A stretch of DNA of 58,827 bases from Nocardia tenerifensis NBRC 101015 (GCF_000308715.1 NZ_BAGH01000241.1:1-58827); one strand, 5' to 3'. Counted from the stretch's first letter, positions 1-9,389 are shown. Numbers and translations: made by a program. The notes: generated by a model from the letters alone, not told the origin.

Positions 1-290
1 GCCTCCAGCCAGACCTGCATCCCGCACTTCCAACAGCCCTGCACCCCGCATTCTCAGCCAGCCCTGCCCCACCTCCAGCCAGCCCGGCACTCCGCACTTC
101 CAGCCGGCCCTGCATCCCACGGGGGTTCCGGCCAGCCCCTGCACCCCGCGCCTTCACGCCAGACTTGCATCCCGCACTTCGAGCCAGCCCGGCATTTCGA
201 CTTCCAGTCGGCCTGCATCCCACGGCGTTCCGGCCAGATCTGCATCCCACGCTTCCAGCCAGCCTGTGCCCGACGCTTCCGGTAAGGCCT
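1..290. repeat. Degenerate tandem repeat, about 27-bp unit
   Basis: A core of the type CTGCATCCCGCACTTCCAGC recurs roughly every 26-30 bp with many substitutions and small length changes. Short reading frames cross it on both strands, but they show only the repeat (for example a recurring AGWK-GMQ pattern on the minus strand) and no recognisable domain, so I treat it as non-coding. It may continue left of the window. The stretch 291-387 between the repeat and ctaA holds no gene that I can support. Confidence 0.7.
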
Positions 291-387
291 GCTCACCGCG
301 CTTCACGTGGGCCGTGCGCGCCCTTTTCCACTACCCTCTGCGCACCGCCGCCGGGCGTCTGCGGGCGGTGCCAACGACAGCGTGTAG

Positions 388-1374
388 TTGACTGTGCTCT
401 ACCATCGTGACGTGCTGTATCGCGCCTTTCTGCGACTCGTCGACAAGCTGCCGCTTCCCTCGCTGCGTGTGCAGCGACTGATCGCGATCGCGGTCATCCT
501 GACTCAGGCGGGGATCGCGGTTACCGGCGCGGTCGTCCGGGTCACCGCCTCCGGTCTCGGCTGCCCGACCTGGCCGCAGTGCTTCCCCGGCAGTTTCACG
601 CCGGTCGGCGTCTCCGAGGTGCCGGTGCTGCACCAGACGGTCGAGTTCAGCAACCGGCTGCTCACCTTCGTCGTCTCTCTGTTCGCCGCGCTGATCGTGC
701 TCGCGGTCACCCGGGCCCGGCGCCGCCGCGACGTCCTGACCTACGCCTGGCTGATGCCCGGCGGCACGCTGCTGCAGGGCATCATCGGCGGCATCACCGT
801 GCGCACCGGCCTGCTCTGGTGGACCGTCGCCGTGCACCTGCTGGCGTCCATGCTGATGGTCTGGCTGGCCGTGGTGCTCTACTCGAAGATCAACGAACCC
901 GACGACGGCATCGAGGTCGTCCAGGCGCCCGCACCGCTGCGCTGGCTCACCGGCCTCAGTGGCGTCGCGCTGAGCGGCGTGCTGATCGCGGGCACGCTGG
1001 TCACGGGCGCGGGGCCGCACGCGGGCGACAAGAGCATCGAGCGTCAGGTCGAGCGGTTGCAGGTCGAGATCGTCACCCTCGTGCACCTGCATTCGCAGCT
1101 GCTCGTCGGCTATCTGGCGCTGCTGATCGGGCTGGCCTTCGGTTTGTATGCGGTGGGCATCACCCCCGCGGTCCGCAAGCGGCTGTTCGTGCTGCTCGCC
1201 CTCGTCTGCTCGCAGGCCTTGGTCGGTGTCGTGCAGTACTTCACCGATGTCCCGGCCGTGCTCGTCGTCGTCCACGTGGGCGGGGCCGCCGCGTGCGTCG
1301 CGGCGACCGCGGCCCTCTGGGCCTCGCTGCGCACCAGGGAGAAGATCGCCGTTCCGGCGACCCAGCCGGCCTGA
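388..1374 (+). CDS. ctaA: Heme A synthase CtaA/COX15
   Basis: Converts heme O to heme A for the aa3-type cytochrome c oxidase and is an integral membrane protein. The sequence of about 328 residues shows eight hydrophobic segments. The family cysteine motif GLGCPTWPQC lies in the first extracytoplasmic loop, and histidines in LHQTVEFSNR, HLLASM, HLHSQ and VVHVGG fit the heme ligands. The TTG at 388 is the upstream-most start; GTG codons 2 and 8 codons later are alternatives, and no strong ribosome site decides between them. In relatives it lies close to ctaB and qor; here it is separated from them by the mce operon. Confidence 0.93.
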   Translation: MTVLYHRDVLYRAFLRLVDKLPLPSLRVQRLIAIAVILTQAGIAVTGAVVRVTASGLGCPTWPQCFPGSFTPVGVSEVPVLHQTVEFSNRLLTFVVSLFAALIVLAVTRARRRRDVLTYAWLMPGGTLLQGIIGGITVRTGLLWWTVAVHLLASMLMVWLAVVLYSKINEPDDGIEVVQAPAPLRWLTGLSGVALSGVLIAGTLVTGAGPHAGDKSIERQVERLQVEIVTLVHLHSQLLVGYLALLIGLAFGLYAVGITPAVRKRLFVLLALVCSQALVGVVQYFTDVPAVLVVVHVGGAAACVAATAALWASLRTREKIAVPATQPA

Positions 1375-1428
1375 GCCCGACTACCCGCCGGTCGGCTACG
1401 CTCGGGTGATGGCCGAGAGGTGGGAGTG

Positions 1429-2427
1429 ATGCGACCGGATCAGCCGAAAGTCGCGCCGCCACAGCCGTTTCCCGAGATCGAGCCCTACGCGCACGGGCTG
1501 CTCGAGGTCGGGGACGGTCAGCGGATTTACTGGGAGACCAGTGGAAATCCCGACGGCAAGCCGGCTTTGGTCGTGCACGGCGGCCCGGGCGGCGGAGGTA
1601 AGCGCGGGGCGCGCAAGACCTTCGACCCCGCCGTCTACCGCATAGTGCTGTTCGATCAGCGCGGGAGCGGCGAGAGCCTGCCGCACGCCTCGGACCCGGC
1701 GACCGATCTGGCGCACAACACCACCGAGCATCTCATCGCCGACATGGAGCGGCTGCGCGAACACCTCGGCATCGAAAAGTGGCTGCTGTACGGCGGTTCC
1801 TGGGGTTCGACGCTGATTCTCGCCTACGCCCAACGCTATCCGGCGCGGGTCTCGGAGATCGTCCTGCTCGGCGTCACGATGACCCGCCCGGAGGAGACCG
1901 ACTGGCTCTACCGCGGCGTCGCCCGCTTCCGGCCGGAGGCGTGGGCCGCCTTCCGCGACGCGCTGCCGGAGTCCGAGCGCGACGGGAATCTCGTTGCGGC
2001 GTACAGCCGTTGGGTCAAGCACCCCGACCCGCTGGAGCGGGCGGCGGCGGCGCACGCGTGGTGTGCGTGGGAGGACGCGGTCATCGCGCACGAAACCCTC
2101 GGCCGCCCAGGCCAATACAGCGACAAGCCGGATGCGGACCTGCTCGCCTTCGTCCGCATCTGCACGCACTACTTCGCCAACGACGCCTGGCTGCCCGACG
2201 GGCAGCTGCTGCGCGACGCACACCGGCTCGCCGGGATCCCCGGTGTGCTGATCCACGGGCGGCTCGATCTCGGCAGCCCGCTGTACACGGCCTGGCAGCT
2301 GGCGCAGGCCTGGCCGGACGCGGAGTTGCATGTCATCGATGAGTCCGGGCACACCGGCAGCCCGACCATGCTCGCGACGATTCTGGATGCTGTTGCGCGG
2401 TTCGGACTTTCGGCTGGGAGGCGCTGA
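1429..2427 (+). CDS. pip: Proline iminopeptidase (alpha/beta hydrolase)
   Basis: Predicted to release N-terminal proline from peptides (peptidase family S33). The 332-residue sequence has the oxyanion motif HGGPGGG near residue 50, DQRGSGES, the nucleophile elbow GGSWGSTL, an acid in GRLDLGSP and the catalytic histidine in ESGHTG, in family order and at full length. The ATG at 1429 is chosen because GAGAGG lies just upstream; an in-frame GTG at 1420 falls inside that site. It follows ctaA by 54 bp on the same strand and ends 6 bp from a convergent TetR gene. Confidence 0.92.
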   Translation: MRPDQPKVAPPQPFPEIEPYAHGLLEVGDGQRIYWETSGNPDGKPALVVHGGPGGGGKRGARKTFDPAVYRIVLFDQRGSGESLPHASDPATDLAHNTTEHLIADMERLREHLGIEKWLLYGGSWGSTLILAYAQRYPARVSEIVLLGVTMTRPEETDWLYRGVARFRPEAWAAFRDALPESERDGNLVAAYSRWVKHPDPLERAAAAHAWCAWEDAVIAHETLGRPGQYSDKPDADLLAFVRICTHYFANDAWLPDGQLLRDAHRLAGIPGVLIHGRLDLGSPLYTAWQLAQAWPDAELHVIDESGHTGSPTMLATILDAVARFGLSAGRR

Positions 2428-2433
2428 CCCTCC

Positions 2434-3045
2434 TCAAGGCGCGAGCGTCGCCCGCAGAAACGCGACCAGTTCCGCCCGCACCCGCGCCTGGTCCAGCCCT
2501 TCGGCCCCGCCGCGGATCGCGGACAGCAGGGCCGCGAGCAAGGTCGAGAGCAGGATCTCACCGGTGAATCGCGGGTCGAGCGCGGGATCGAGGTAGCCGA
2601 GTTCGATGCCCCGCTCGATCCGCGTGGCCGCCTCGTCGCCGTACACCCGCAGCTTTCGCAGGGAGCGCTCGGCCACCCGGTCGTCGATCGTCGCGGCCTC
2701 CAGCAGGATGAAGTTGACCATGCCCGGCTCGTCCTCGACCAATTCGTAACAGCGGTCGACGATGTGCGCGACCAGCTCACAGAACTCGTCCAGGGTCGTG
2801 GGCCGCTGTCCCGTGATGGCCCGGCCGAAGACGCGGTCGCGGATGAGCGCGAAATAGTGGTCGATGACGGCGTCGAGAATGTCGCGCTTGTTGTCGAAGT
2901 AGTTGTAGAACGTGCCGTGGCTCGCGCCCGCCCGCGCGGCGATGTCGGCGACGACCACGGACCGATAACCCTTGTCCACGAACAGTTCATGGGCGGCGAG
3001 GACGAGTTCGGCCCGGCGTTTGGCGCTGCGTTCGGCGGCGTTCAT
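2434..3045 (-). CDS. TetR-family regulator (distal of a coupled pair)
   Basis: 203 residues. The N-terminal helix-turn-helix is typical of TetR: VADIAARAGASHGTFYNYF with KRDILDAV following, then a divergent helical ligand-binding domain with a leucine-rich end. Its ATG overlaps the stop of the upstream TetR gene by 4 bp (ATGA), so the two are translationally coupled. Tandem TetR genes at the tail of an mce operon suggest control of that operon or of lipid uptake, but the target cannot be read from the sequence. The gene meets pip tail to tail, with no clear terminator in the 6-bp gap. Confidence 0.9.
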   Translation of the reverse strand: MNAAERSAKRRAELVLAAHELFVDKGYRSVVVADIAARAGASHGTFYNYFDNKRDILDAVIDHYFALIRDRVFGRAITGQRPTTLDEFCELVAHIVDRCYELVEDEPGMVNFILLEAATIDDRVAERSLRKLRVYGDEAATRIERGIELGYLDPALDPRFTGEILLSTLLAALLSAIRGGAEGLDQARVRAELVAFLRATLAP

Positions 3046-3716
3046 CGCGCCGCTCCGGACGCGGCGACATTGCTTGGCCGCAAAGCCTTTTCGAGCAGAA
3101 TCAGCACGCCTGCGGTGATCCGCTCCCGGTCCGCGGCGGAGTTCTCGCCCCGCATCTCCTGGAGCAGCCCCGGCACGCCGAGGGTCAGGATGATGTGCGC
3201 GGTCACCTCGGCGTCGAGGTCGGCGCGGACCCAGCCCGCCTCGATGCCGAGCCGAAGTTCTTGCGCCACATAGGTGCTGACGAGCAGTTCGAGGCCGAGC
3301 AGCCGATCGCTGAGCTCCTTGTCGATCGCGCTCGCCTCGACCAGCAGCAGGCGCACGAAATCCGGTTCCTCGTCCAGCATCTCGAACCACCGCCCGATGG
3401 CCGCCCTGACGTCGGCGAGCAGCTCCTCGACCGAGGACGGCCGCCGCAGCAGGGTCTGCGGCCGCAGCATGTCCACGAACTTCTCGATGCCGAAATCGAC
3501 GACATGGTCCAGGATTTCGCGTTTGCTCGCGAAGTAGCGGTAGACCGTGCCCTGGCCGATGCCCGCGTGCGCGGCCACGTCCGAGATCGCGGTCGCCTCG
3601 TAACCGCGGGCGACGAACACGGCGTACGCCGACTCGATGATCTGGCGCCTGCGCCGCTCCACCAGGCCGGGCTGCGGCGGCCGTCCGCGGCGCGGCGCGG
3701 GGGGCTGGTCCGGCAC
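3042..3716 (-). CDS. TetR-family regulator (proximal of a coupled pair)
   Basis: About 224 residues. A basic, proline-rich lead (PAPRRGRPPQPG) is followed by a TetR helix-turn-helix, ISDVAAHAGIGQGTVYRYF, and a ligand-binding domain. I prefer the GTG at 3716, which has GAGAGGGAG just upstream, over the TTG at 3737. It lies 46 bp downstream of the Mce-associated gene on the same strand, so it is probably part of or read through from the mce operon. The two TetR proteins share the same fold plan (a conserved ML-EEP-FV-LLVEA stretch in one, ELVEDEPGMVNFILLEA in the other), so they are likely old duplicates. Confidence 0.9.
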   Translation of the reverse strand: MPDQPPAPRRGRPPQPGLVERRRRQIIESAYAVFVARGYEATAISDVAAHAGIGQGTVYRYFASKREILDHVVDFGIEKFVDMLRPQTLLRRPSSVEELLADVRAAIGRWFEMLDEEPDFVRLLLVEASAIDKELSDRLLGLELLVSTYVAQELRLGIEAGWVRADLDAEVTAHIILTLGVPGLLQEMRGENSAADRERITAGVLILLEKALRPSNVAASGAAR

Positions 3717-3762
3717 AGCACTCCCTCTCGACACCAATCAGGACGAACAACCCATAACTCTA

Positions 3763-4317
3763 TCAACGCCCCGGCGACTCGCCCTTCGGGCCGTAATCGA
3801 CCACCTGCCAGTCACCCCCGTTCTTCGCCACGGTGACCACCAGCAGGTTCGGCACCGTCGCCGGCGTCGGCTGCTGGATGTTCTGGGTCTTCTGCGTCGC
3901 GAACACCGTCACCGAGTACCGGTCGTTGCCCGGCGCGTCCACCGCCGTGCCGAGCACCTGCCCGGTGGCCACCACCTGCGCCTCGGTCATGATCTTCGCC
4001 AGGGTGTCGTGCACCTCGTCGTAGCGCTTGCGCAGGGCGTCGGAGGTGCCGCGCTGCACGCCGTCGAAGAAGGCGGGCAGGTTCTTGTGGTCGTAGGTGA
4101 GCGAGCGCAGCGTGTAGTCCTTCGCGACCTCGGCGGCCTTGTCGCGGTCGGCGTTTCGCGCGCGCAACGCGTCGAGGTCGTCGGAGGTGGACTGCCAGGA
4201 CAGGCCGAGGGCGATGCAGAGCACCGCCAGCAGCACGGTGAGGCCGCCCAGCACGACGCTGATGCCGCTGTGCCGCAAGGGCTTCGGAGGTGTCTGCGAC
4301 GTCTCGTTCTCGGTCAT
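3763..4317 (-). CDS. Mce-associated membrane protein
   Basis: 184 residues with a short cytoplasmic N terminus, one membrane helix at about residues 22-42, and an extracytoplasmic domain that fits the Mce-associated (Mam) family: a YTLRSLTYD stretch, a hydrophobic beta-rich C-terminal half and a QVVDYGP ending. Mam proteins are thought to stabilise Mce transporters. The ATG at 4317 is supported by GGAGG 5 nt upstream; an upstream in-frame start at 4329 lies inside that site. It follows mceF by 15 bp. Confidence 0.82.
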   Translation of the reverse strand: MTENETSQTPPKPLRHSGISVVLGGLTVLLAVLCIALGLSWQSTSDDLDALRARNADRDKAAEVAKDYTLRSLTYDHKNLPAFFDGVQRGTSDALRKRYDEVHDTLAKIMTEAQVVATGQVLGTAVDAPGNDRYSVTVFATQKTQNIQQPTPATVPNLLVVTVAKNGGDWQVVDYGPKGESPGR

Positions 4318-4332
4318 GGGGTCCTCCACTCT

Positions 4333-5277
4333 CTACTTCGGAACGTCGAGCGTGACGCGTGCGGTGCCGTTGCCCGGAAAGACCGCCGACAGCAGGTCGA
4401 TGATCGAACCCGCGTCCACCCGAACGGGTTTCAGCACGCTGGTGGACGGCCGCAACGCGGTGGCGATGTGCGCCAGATCGGGGCCGAGGACGGCGAGGTA
4501 CTGATCGATCTTCTGCACGAGGGGTCCGAGCGGTTCGTCCCAGACCTGCTCGCCCGCATAGGAATAACCCTGGAAGCTCTTGATCAGGTGCACCGCTTCG
4601 GGTAGCACCTCGGTGAAGTCGGCTGCCCAGCCGCCGATCACGGGCCCGTAGCCGTCGAAGTTCTCGGCGAGAGCCTGGCCGTTCAGGTACAGCCGGGTGA
4701 TGGCGTCCCGCTTGTCGTGCAGCAGCTGCGCCGTCATGGTCAATGCCTTGGTGAGCGTGGCGATCTCGCGCTCCCGGCCCGCGTAGCCCTGCGACAGGAT
4801 GGCGGCGAGCCGCTCGATCTTCGCCGGATCGATCTGCGCGTTCAGCACATCAAGCTTGGCCAGCGCCTCGCTGACTGTCGTCGCCACGCGCACCTGACGC
4901 GCCGGAACGACGCTGCCGTCGGTGAGGTACGGACCCGCCATTCCGGTCGGACGAAAGTCCATGAACTGCTCGCCCGCGGCCGACAGATTGCTGACGCGCA
5001 CCTCGCTCCCGATCGGCACCCGATACTTCGCGTCCAGCTCGAGCCGCACCGCCAGGCCCGTGCCGGTCGCGGTGATGGCGCGCACCCGGCCGATGCGCAT
5101 GCCGCGCAGGTCGACCTGGGAGGTCTGCATCAGGCCGCCGGACGAATCCATCAGCACCGTCACGGTATTCGTCGTGCGGCGCGGATCGAGGTCGAGCACC
5201 CCGACGGTCAGGTACGCCGCGCACACCCCGGTCAGCACGAGCAGCAGCACCAGCGAGACCGGACCGGACAGCTTCAT
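4333..5277 (-). CDS. mceF: MceF-type substrate-binding subunit
   Basis: 314 residues. An N-terminal membrane anchor (about residues 5-26) is followed by one MlaD/Mce domain of about 80 residues containing the VDLRGMRIGRV pattern and a VRVSNLSAAGEQFMDF strand, then a long helical tail. In mycobacterial Mce complexes the six such subunits form a periplasmic channel for lipid uptake. It is the sixth Mce gene in order after YrbE. Its ATG overlaps the mceE stop (ATGA). The C-terminal tail is short compared with many MceF proteins. Confidence 0.88.
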   Translation of the reverse strand: MKLSGPVSLVLLLVLTGVCAAYLTVGVLDLDPRRTTNTVTVLMDSSGGLMQTSQVDLRGMRIGRVRAITATGTGLAVRLELDAKYRVPIGSEVRVSNLSAAGEQFMDFRPTGMAGPYLTDGSVVPARQVRVATTVSEALAKLDVLNAQIDPAKIERLAAILSQGYAGREREIATLTKALTMTAQLLHDKRDAITRLYLNGQALAENFDGYGPVIGGWAADFTEVLPEAVHLIKSFQGYSYAGEQVWDEPLGPLVQKIDQYLAVLGPDLAHIATALRPSTSVLKPVRVDAGSIIDLLSAVFPGNGTARVTLDVPK

Positions 5278-6293
5278 CGGACCATTCCTATCGACCGGAG
5301 CACCGTGATCATCTCGTCCGAGCGCGCCGCGGCGTCGGCGGCGATCGCCTCCGCCGTCACCCGCTGCACCCGAATGTTCGGCGGCGCACTGAAAAACGGG
5401 ATGAGCTTCTCGCGCAGCAGCCGGTTCACCGTGTCCACGTTCCGCGGCACCGTCGTGTCGGAGCTCGCGATGGTGAGCGCGGCGGGGGCGAGAACGCCGA
5501 TGATGTCGTGCAGGTCGCCGCGTATCGGCAGCGCGAGATCGCCTACATGCACGGCCAATTCGCCGCCGTCGATGATCAGCTGGACGAGCCCGAAGAGCAC
5601 GTCGGACAGGCCGGCGGCGCGGCTGGGCCCCAGCACGAGGGCGCGGTCGACGTTGTCCTTGTTCGCCTCCAGCGTGGTCGTCACGCTCGCCGCCGCGGCC
5701 AGGATCCGGTCCAATTCGGCGCTGTGCGTGGCGAGATCGTGCAGTGCGTTCCTGCCGCCGACCATGATGCGCGCCACATCGGCGGGGTCGGAAGGGAAGG
5801 CGGCGTTGACGTTGGCGATGAGTTCCTGCATCTCGCCGAAGCGCCCGCCGGTGACGATATTCGACAGCGCCCGCAGGATGTCCTCCACATTGGCGGCGGG
5901 CAGGGTGCGCGAACGCGGGATGACGTCGCCGTCCGTCAGAAACGGCGGGCCCGCGTTCGGCGGCGACTGCAGGGCGATATGGATATCGCCGAGGATCGTG
6001 CTCTGGCGCAGCTCCGCGGTGGCCGTCTTGGGCAGTCGCACATCGGCTTTCAGGTCGACGGTGGCGACCGCGGTATCCCCGATCAGCTCGATCCGGTCGA
6101 GCATGCCGACCTCGACGCCTTCGGCGACGACCTTGGCCCGGTCGGGCAGGTTGAGCACCGAGCCGAACTCGATCCTGATCGCGAAGGTGTCCCCGGCGAG
6201 GTATGTCCCCGGGATCGGGATGTCGGTCGCTCGTAACCCGCAGCCGCTCAACAGAAGCGCCACTGCGGCAAGGATCGTAATCAAGCGCTTCAT
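5274..6293 (-). CDS. mceE: MceE-type lipoprotein subunit
   Basis: 339 residues. It starts with a clear lipoprotein signal peptide, and the lipobox LLSGC places the acylated cysteine at residue 18, the hallmark of the fifth Mce subunit. One Mce domain follows (VVAEGVEVGMLDRI) and then a helical segment. It is thought to anchor the lipid-transport channel to the membrane through its acyl chain. Its start overlaps mceD's stop and its stop overlaps mceF's start, each as ATGA, so the subunits are translationally coupled. Confidence 0.9.
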   Translation of the reverse strand: MKRLITILAAVALLLSGCGLRATDIPIPGTYLAGDTFAIRIEFGSVLNLPDRAKVVAEGVEVGMLDRIELIGDTAVATVDLKADVRLPKTATAELRQSTILGDIHIALQSPPNAGPPFLTDGDVIPRSRTLPAANVEDILRALSNIVTGGRFGEMQELIANVNAAFPSDPADVARIMVGGRNALHDLATHSAELDRILAAAASVTTTLEANKDNVDRALVLGPSRAAGLSDVLFGLVQLIIDGGELAVHVGDLALPIRGDLHDIIGVLAPAALTIASSDTTVPRNVDTVNRLLREKLIPFFSAPPNIRVQRVTAEAIAADAAARSDEMITVLRSIGMVR

Positions 6294-7339
6294 CGCGCCC
6301 CCAGCGAGCCGAGGATCACCCGGGCTAAACCGGTTTGGCTGCCGTCTACCGATTCGTACTGCGGCGGAGCGTAATTCACCCGCACCGAGCCGTTGGCCGG
6401 GTCGAAGACCCGGACCAGCCGATCGGTCAGCGGCGGCAGTCGCACGAGCAGGTCCACGATGCCGCCCGCCTGCACCGCGTAGCGATGCGCCTCGGGCACG
6501 ACCCGGTCCAGGAAGTCATAGGACTGCTGGTCGTACTTGCCGACATTGCGGGCGATCACCGGCAGGAACTCCAGCGCGAGATCGACCGCCCTGGACAGTT
6601 GCGCGGAGAAGCCGTCGACCAGCTGGATGCCGTTCTTCAGATTGTCCAGCAGCGCCTGCATATCCGGCCAGTTGGTGATGAACATGGTGGTGAGCTGGTC
6701 GAGGTTGTCGACGAGCCGGCGGATCGCGCCATCCCGGTCGGCCGGATCGCCGATCACCTGGGACAGCCGCTGTAGCAGTGCGTTCCACTGCGGGCCGGTG
6801 CCGTCCAGCGCCCGGACCGCGCCCGTGAGCGTCTGGTCGAGCAGGGTGTCCGACGGCGCGCCCGGCGTCGGCGACTGCTGCGCGCCGAGCAGGTCGCCGG
6901 CGAGGCGGGCGATCGCGTCGAGCGCCTCGCTGATGCCGACCGGAGTCTTGGTGCGCTCCAGCGGAATACAGCGCGCGGTATCGAATTTCGGGCCGCCGGT
7001 GTAGGTCTTGGCGAGCTCGACGTGCCGGTCGGTGACGATGGAGCTGGAGATGGTCACGGCGGTGATGTCGGCGGGCAGATCGAGCGTGCCGTCGATCGTC
7101 ATGGTCACCCGCATGCGATCGCCGCGCGCCTCGATGCCCGAGACGGTGCCCACCTCGACGCCGAGCACGGTGACGCTGTTGCCCTCGTAAAGCCCTACCG
7201 TATCGGTGAATTCGGCACACACGCGCTGCGTAGTCGGCCGCACCCGGTCCACCCAGCTCGCGCCGCTCACGCCGACGACCACCGCGACCGTGACGACCAC
7301 GGCGGCGGCGACCGAACCCGTTCTGCTCAGCACCCGCAT
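6290..7339 (-). CDS. mceD: MceD-type substrate-binding subunit
   Basis: 349 residues. An N-terminal membrane anchor (residues about 8-28) and one Mce domain (VTVLGVEVGTVSGI) are followed by a helical region rich in leucine heptads and a C-terminal stretch NGSVRVNYAPPQYES. The ATG at 7339 shares one base with the mceC stop (TGATG). A much longer upstream reading frame exists in this frame, but it only shadows mceC. Confidence 0.88.
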   Translation of the reverse strand: MRVLSRTGSVAAAVVVTVAVVVGVSGASWVDRVRPTTQRVCAEFTDTVGLYEGNSVTVLGVEVGTVSGIEARGDRMRVTMTIDGTLDLPADITAVTISSSIVTDRHVELAKTYTGGPKFDTARCIPLERTKTPVGISEALDAIARLAGDLLGAQQSPTPGAPSDTLLDQTLTGAVRALDGTGPQWNALLQRLSQVIGDPADRDGAIRRLVDNLDQLTTMFITNWPDMQALLDNLKNGIQLVDGFSAQLSRAVDLALEFLPVIARNVGKYDQQSYDFLDRVVPEAHRYAVQAGGIVDLLVRLPPLTDRLVRVFDPANGSVRVNYAPPQYESVDGSQTGLARVILGSLGAR

Positions 7340-8385
7340 CAGCACGCCCTCCCCTCGAACGGAACGCACAGTGCCGGACCGCGAATCACGTCGGCGGACT
7401 GGTCGATGGTCACCGCGTCCGCGCCGAGCATGGCCGAGATCTTCGCGATGAAGTCCTTGATCCCCGCGATCGCGGTGTCGAGCCGGGCGGGGTCTTGCAC
7501 GAGTTTGTTGAACAGCTCCTCGAACTCGGCGACCGACGGCTCGAGCGAGTCGCCGTAGGCCAGCACCGGCCGGTGGATCACCGCGAAGAACCGCTTCAAC
7601 AGCTCGAAGACCTGGACGATCTCGCCCTTGCGCTGTCCAAGCACCACCGCGACGACGCCGAGTTCGCGCACGAAGTCGGCGAGCACCGCCCGGTCGGTCG
7701 CGATCGCGCCGACGTACTCGTCGGAGACCCGCACCGCGGAGTCCAGCTGCCTCGACCGTTCGGCCAGCACGCCGGTCAGGTCGTTGACGTTGCCGATGAT
7801 CGAGCGCACCGCGTCGGGCTGACCCGCCAGCGCGGCGTTCACCTCGGCGACGGTGGCGCGCAATGTCTTTCCGTCGACCTGACCGAGCGCCGGGGTGGCG
7901 ACGTCGAGGATGTCGGTCAGCTCGAACGGTGTGGTGGTCCGCTCCGGCGGAATATGCCTGCCGCCCAACGGTTCCTTGCCCTGGGGCGCGAGCGACAGGT
8001 AGTGGCCGCCGATCGGTGTCAGCATCTTCACCGCCACCGAGGAGGCGTCGCCGACGTGCACGTTCCGGTCGATGCCGAAGCGCACCTCGACGTGGTCGCG
8101 GACCAGGCTGACCGAATGGACCTGGCCCACCTTGATTCCCGCGATCCGCACCTCGTCGCCGGTCCTGGCACCGCCCGACGTGCGGAAGTCCGCCGTATAG
8201 GACTGCTCCCCGAACGGCACCGCGTAGACGACCGCGGCGGCCAGCAGAGCGAGCACGGTCAGCAGCACCCCCGCTATGCCCCACCGCAATTGGGTCCACG
8301 ACTCCGACTTCTCGGCGCGCAGTTGCCAGAGCTCGCCGAGCAGCCGGAACGGAAGCCCGGCCAGTTGCCTTGTCGCACCGCTCAT
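7339..8385 (-). CDS. mceC: MceC-type substrate-binding subunit
   Basis: 348 residues. A cytoplasmic lead of about 35 residues, a membrane helix (about residues 35-58) and one Mce domain with VRIAGIKVGQVHSV and LTPIGGHYLSL precede a helical tail ending in CVPFEGRAC. The ATG at 8385 overlaps the mceB stop (ATGA); an in-frame start 6 nt upstream is possible. It is the third Mce gene in the operon order. Confidence 0.88.
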   Translation of the reverse strand: MSGATRQLAGLPFRLLGELWQLRAEKSESWTQLRWGIAGVLLTVLALLAAAVVYAVPFGEQSYTADFRTSGGARTGDEVRIAGIKVGQVHSVSLVRDHVEVRFGIDRNVHVGDASSVAVKMLTPIGGHYLSLAPQGKEPLGGRHIPPERTTTPFELTDILDVATPALGQVDGKTLRATVAEVNAALAGQPDAVRSIIGNVNDLTGVLAERSRQLDSAVRVSDEYVGAIATDRAVLADFVRELGVVAVVLGQRKGEIVQVFELLKRFFAVIHRPVLAYGDSLEPSVAEFEELFNKLVQDPARLDTAIAGIKDFIAKISAMLGADAVTIDQSADVIRGPALCVPFEGRAC

Positions 8386-9389
8386 TTGCATACCACCAGC
8401 CTCTGGTTACCGAGGACGATCTCGCCGATGCCCGGTAGACCTAGCTCGCCGCCCGCGCACGTGTACGTCTTCGCCTCGCCGCCGGCCGGGATGTTCCGGT
8501 TGAGCCCGCTGATCAACGACGGCACCAGCGAGAGGATCTCGACGATCTGATCGGTCTGCGGCAGCACCCTGCGCAGCAGCCCGTCCAGCGGCAGGTAGCT
8601 CTCGTCGTAGGCGCCCTGCAACTCCTCGAGCAGCGGAATGAGCGGCGCGAGAGTGCGATTGGACTGTTCGATGGCCTTGATGATCATCGACGTCCGGCCG
8701 CCGAACTGGCTCAGTATGCCGTCCAGCTGCTTGACCAGATCGCCGACGGCGGCGGACTTTCCGCCGATCGAGCGGGAGATCTCGCCCAGGTTGTTGATCA
8801 GCAGCACGATCACCGCCTCGCTGCTCTTGGCGTGCTGGGTCAGCCGGTCGAGGTCGGCCAGGACCGGGCCGATGCCGCTGCCGTCGCCCTGCAGCACCCG
8901 CAGGATGTTCGTGCCGAACTGGTTGAGCTGAGCGGTATCCAGGGTCTCGAACAGCGGCTTGAAGCCGTTGAACAGTTTGGACACATCGAAACTCGGGATG
9001 GTGCGCTCCACCGGGATGGTGGCTCCGGCCGCCAGCGGCACGCCGCCGGGCCGCGCGGTCATCAACTCCACATAGCGCTGGCCGATCAGATCCTGGTACC
9101 GCACAGCGGCTTCGGTGTTGTCGTAGAGCGGACGCTGCCGGTCCACCGTGAACCGCACACGGGCATTCGTGCCGTCCAACTCGACGCGGTCGACCTTACC
9201 GACCGCCACCCCCGACATCCGCACCACGTCCCCCGTGTAAAGCCCTGAGACGTCGGTGAAGACGGCGTCGTAGGAGACCTTGTCCTGCGGCACCGGCGTA
9301 TTCAGCGCCGCCACGATGAAGGCTGCGCAGACCGCGACGATCGCGACGAAGATCCCGAGCTTCACGGCCGCGCCGGTCACACTGTTCAT
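8382..9389 (-). CDS. mceB: MceB-type substrate-binding subunit
   Basis: 335 residues. A membrane anchor (about residues 8-30) precedes one Mce domain (VRMSGVAVGKVDRV, then QDLIGQRYVELM), a long helical segment, and a C-terminal tail with two cysteines (TYTCAGG and VVCK). Cysteine pairs at this end are common in MceB-type proteins. The ATG overlaps the mceA stop. A long reading frame that continues upstream overlaps mceA out of frame and is not the gene. Confidence 0.88.
   Translation of the reverse strand: MNSVTGAAVKLGIFVAIVAVCAAFIVAALNTPVPQDKVSYDAVFTDVSGLYTGDVVRMSGVAVGKVDRVELDGTNARVRFTVDRQRPLYDNTEAAVRYQDLIGQRYVELMTARPGGVPLAAGATIPVERTIPSFDVSKLFNGFKPLFETLDTAQLNQFGTNILRVLQGDGSGIGPVLADLDRLTQHAKSSEAVIVLLINNLGEISRSIGGKSAAVGDLVKQLDGILSQFGGRTSMIIKAIEQSNRTLAPLIPLLEELQGAYDESYLPLDGLLRRVLPQTDQIVEILSLVPSLISGLNRNIPAGGEAKTYTCAGGELGLPGIGEIVLGNQRLVVCK

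Noticed and set aside
1..290. Repeat region as a CRISPR array
   Set aside because: Units are contiguous and degenerate, with no constant repeat and unique spacers, and no cas genes are present in the window.
331..1275. Long minus-strand frame opposite ctaA
   Set aside because: Glutamine-, aspartate- and arginine-rich sequence typical of the antisense of a high-GC membrane protein gene; no domain.
1396..2352. 318-codon minus-strand frame opposite pip
   Set aside because: Antisense shadow of a well-supported gene with all catalytic motifs.
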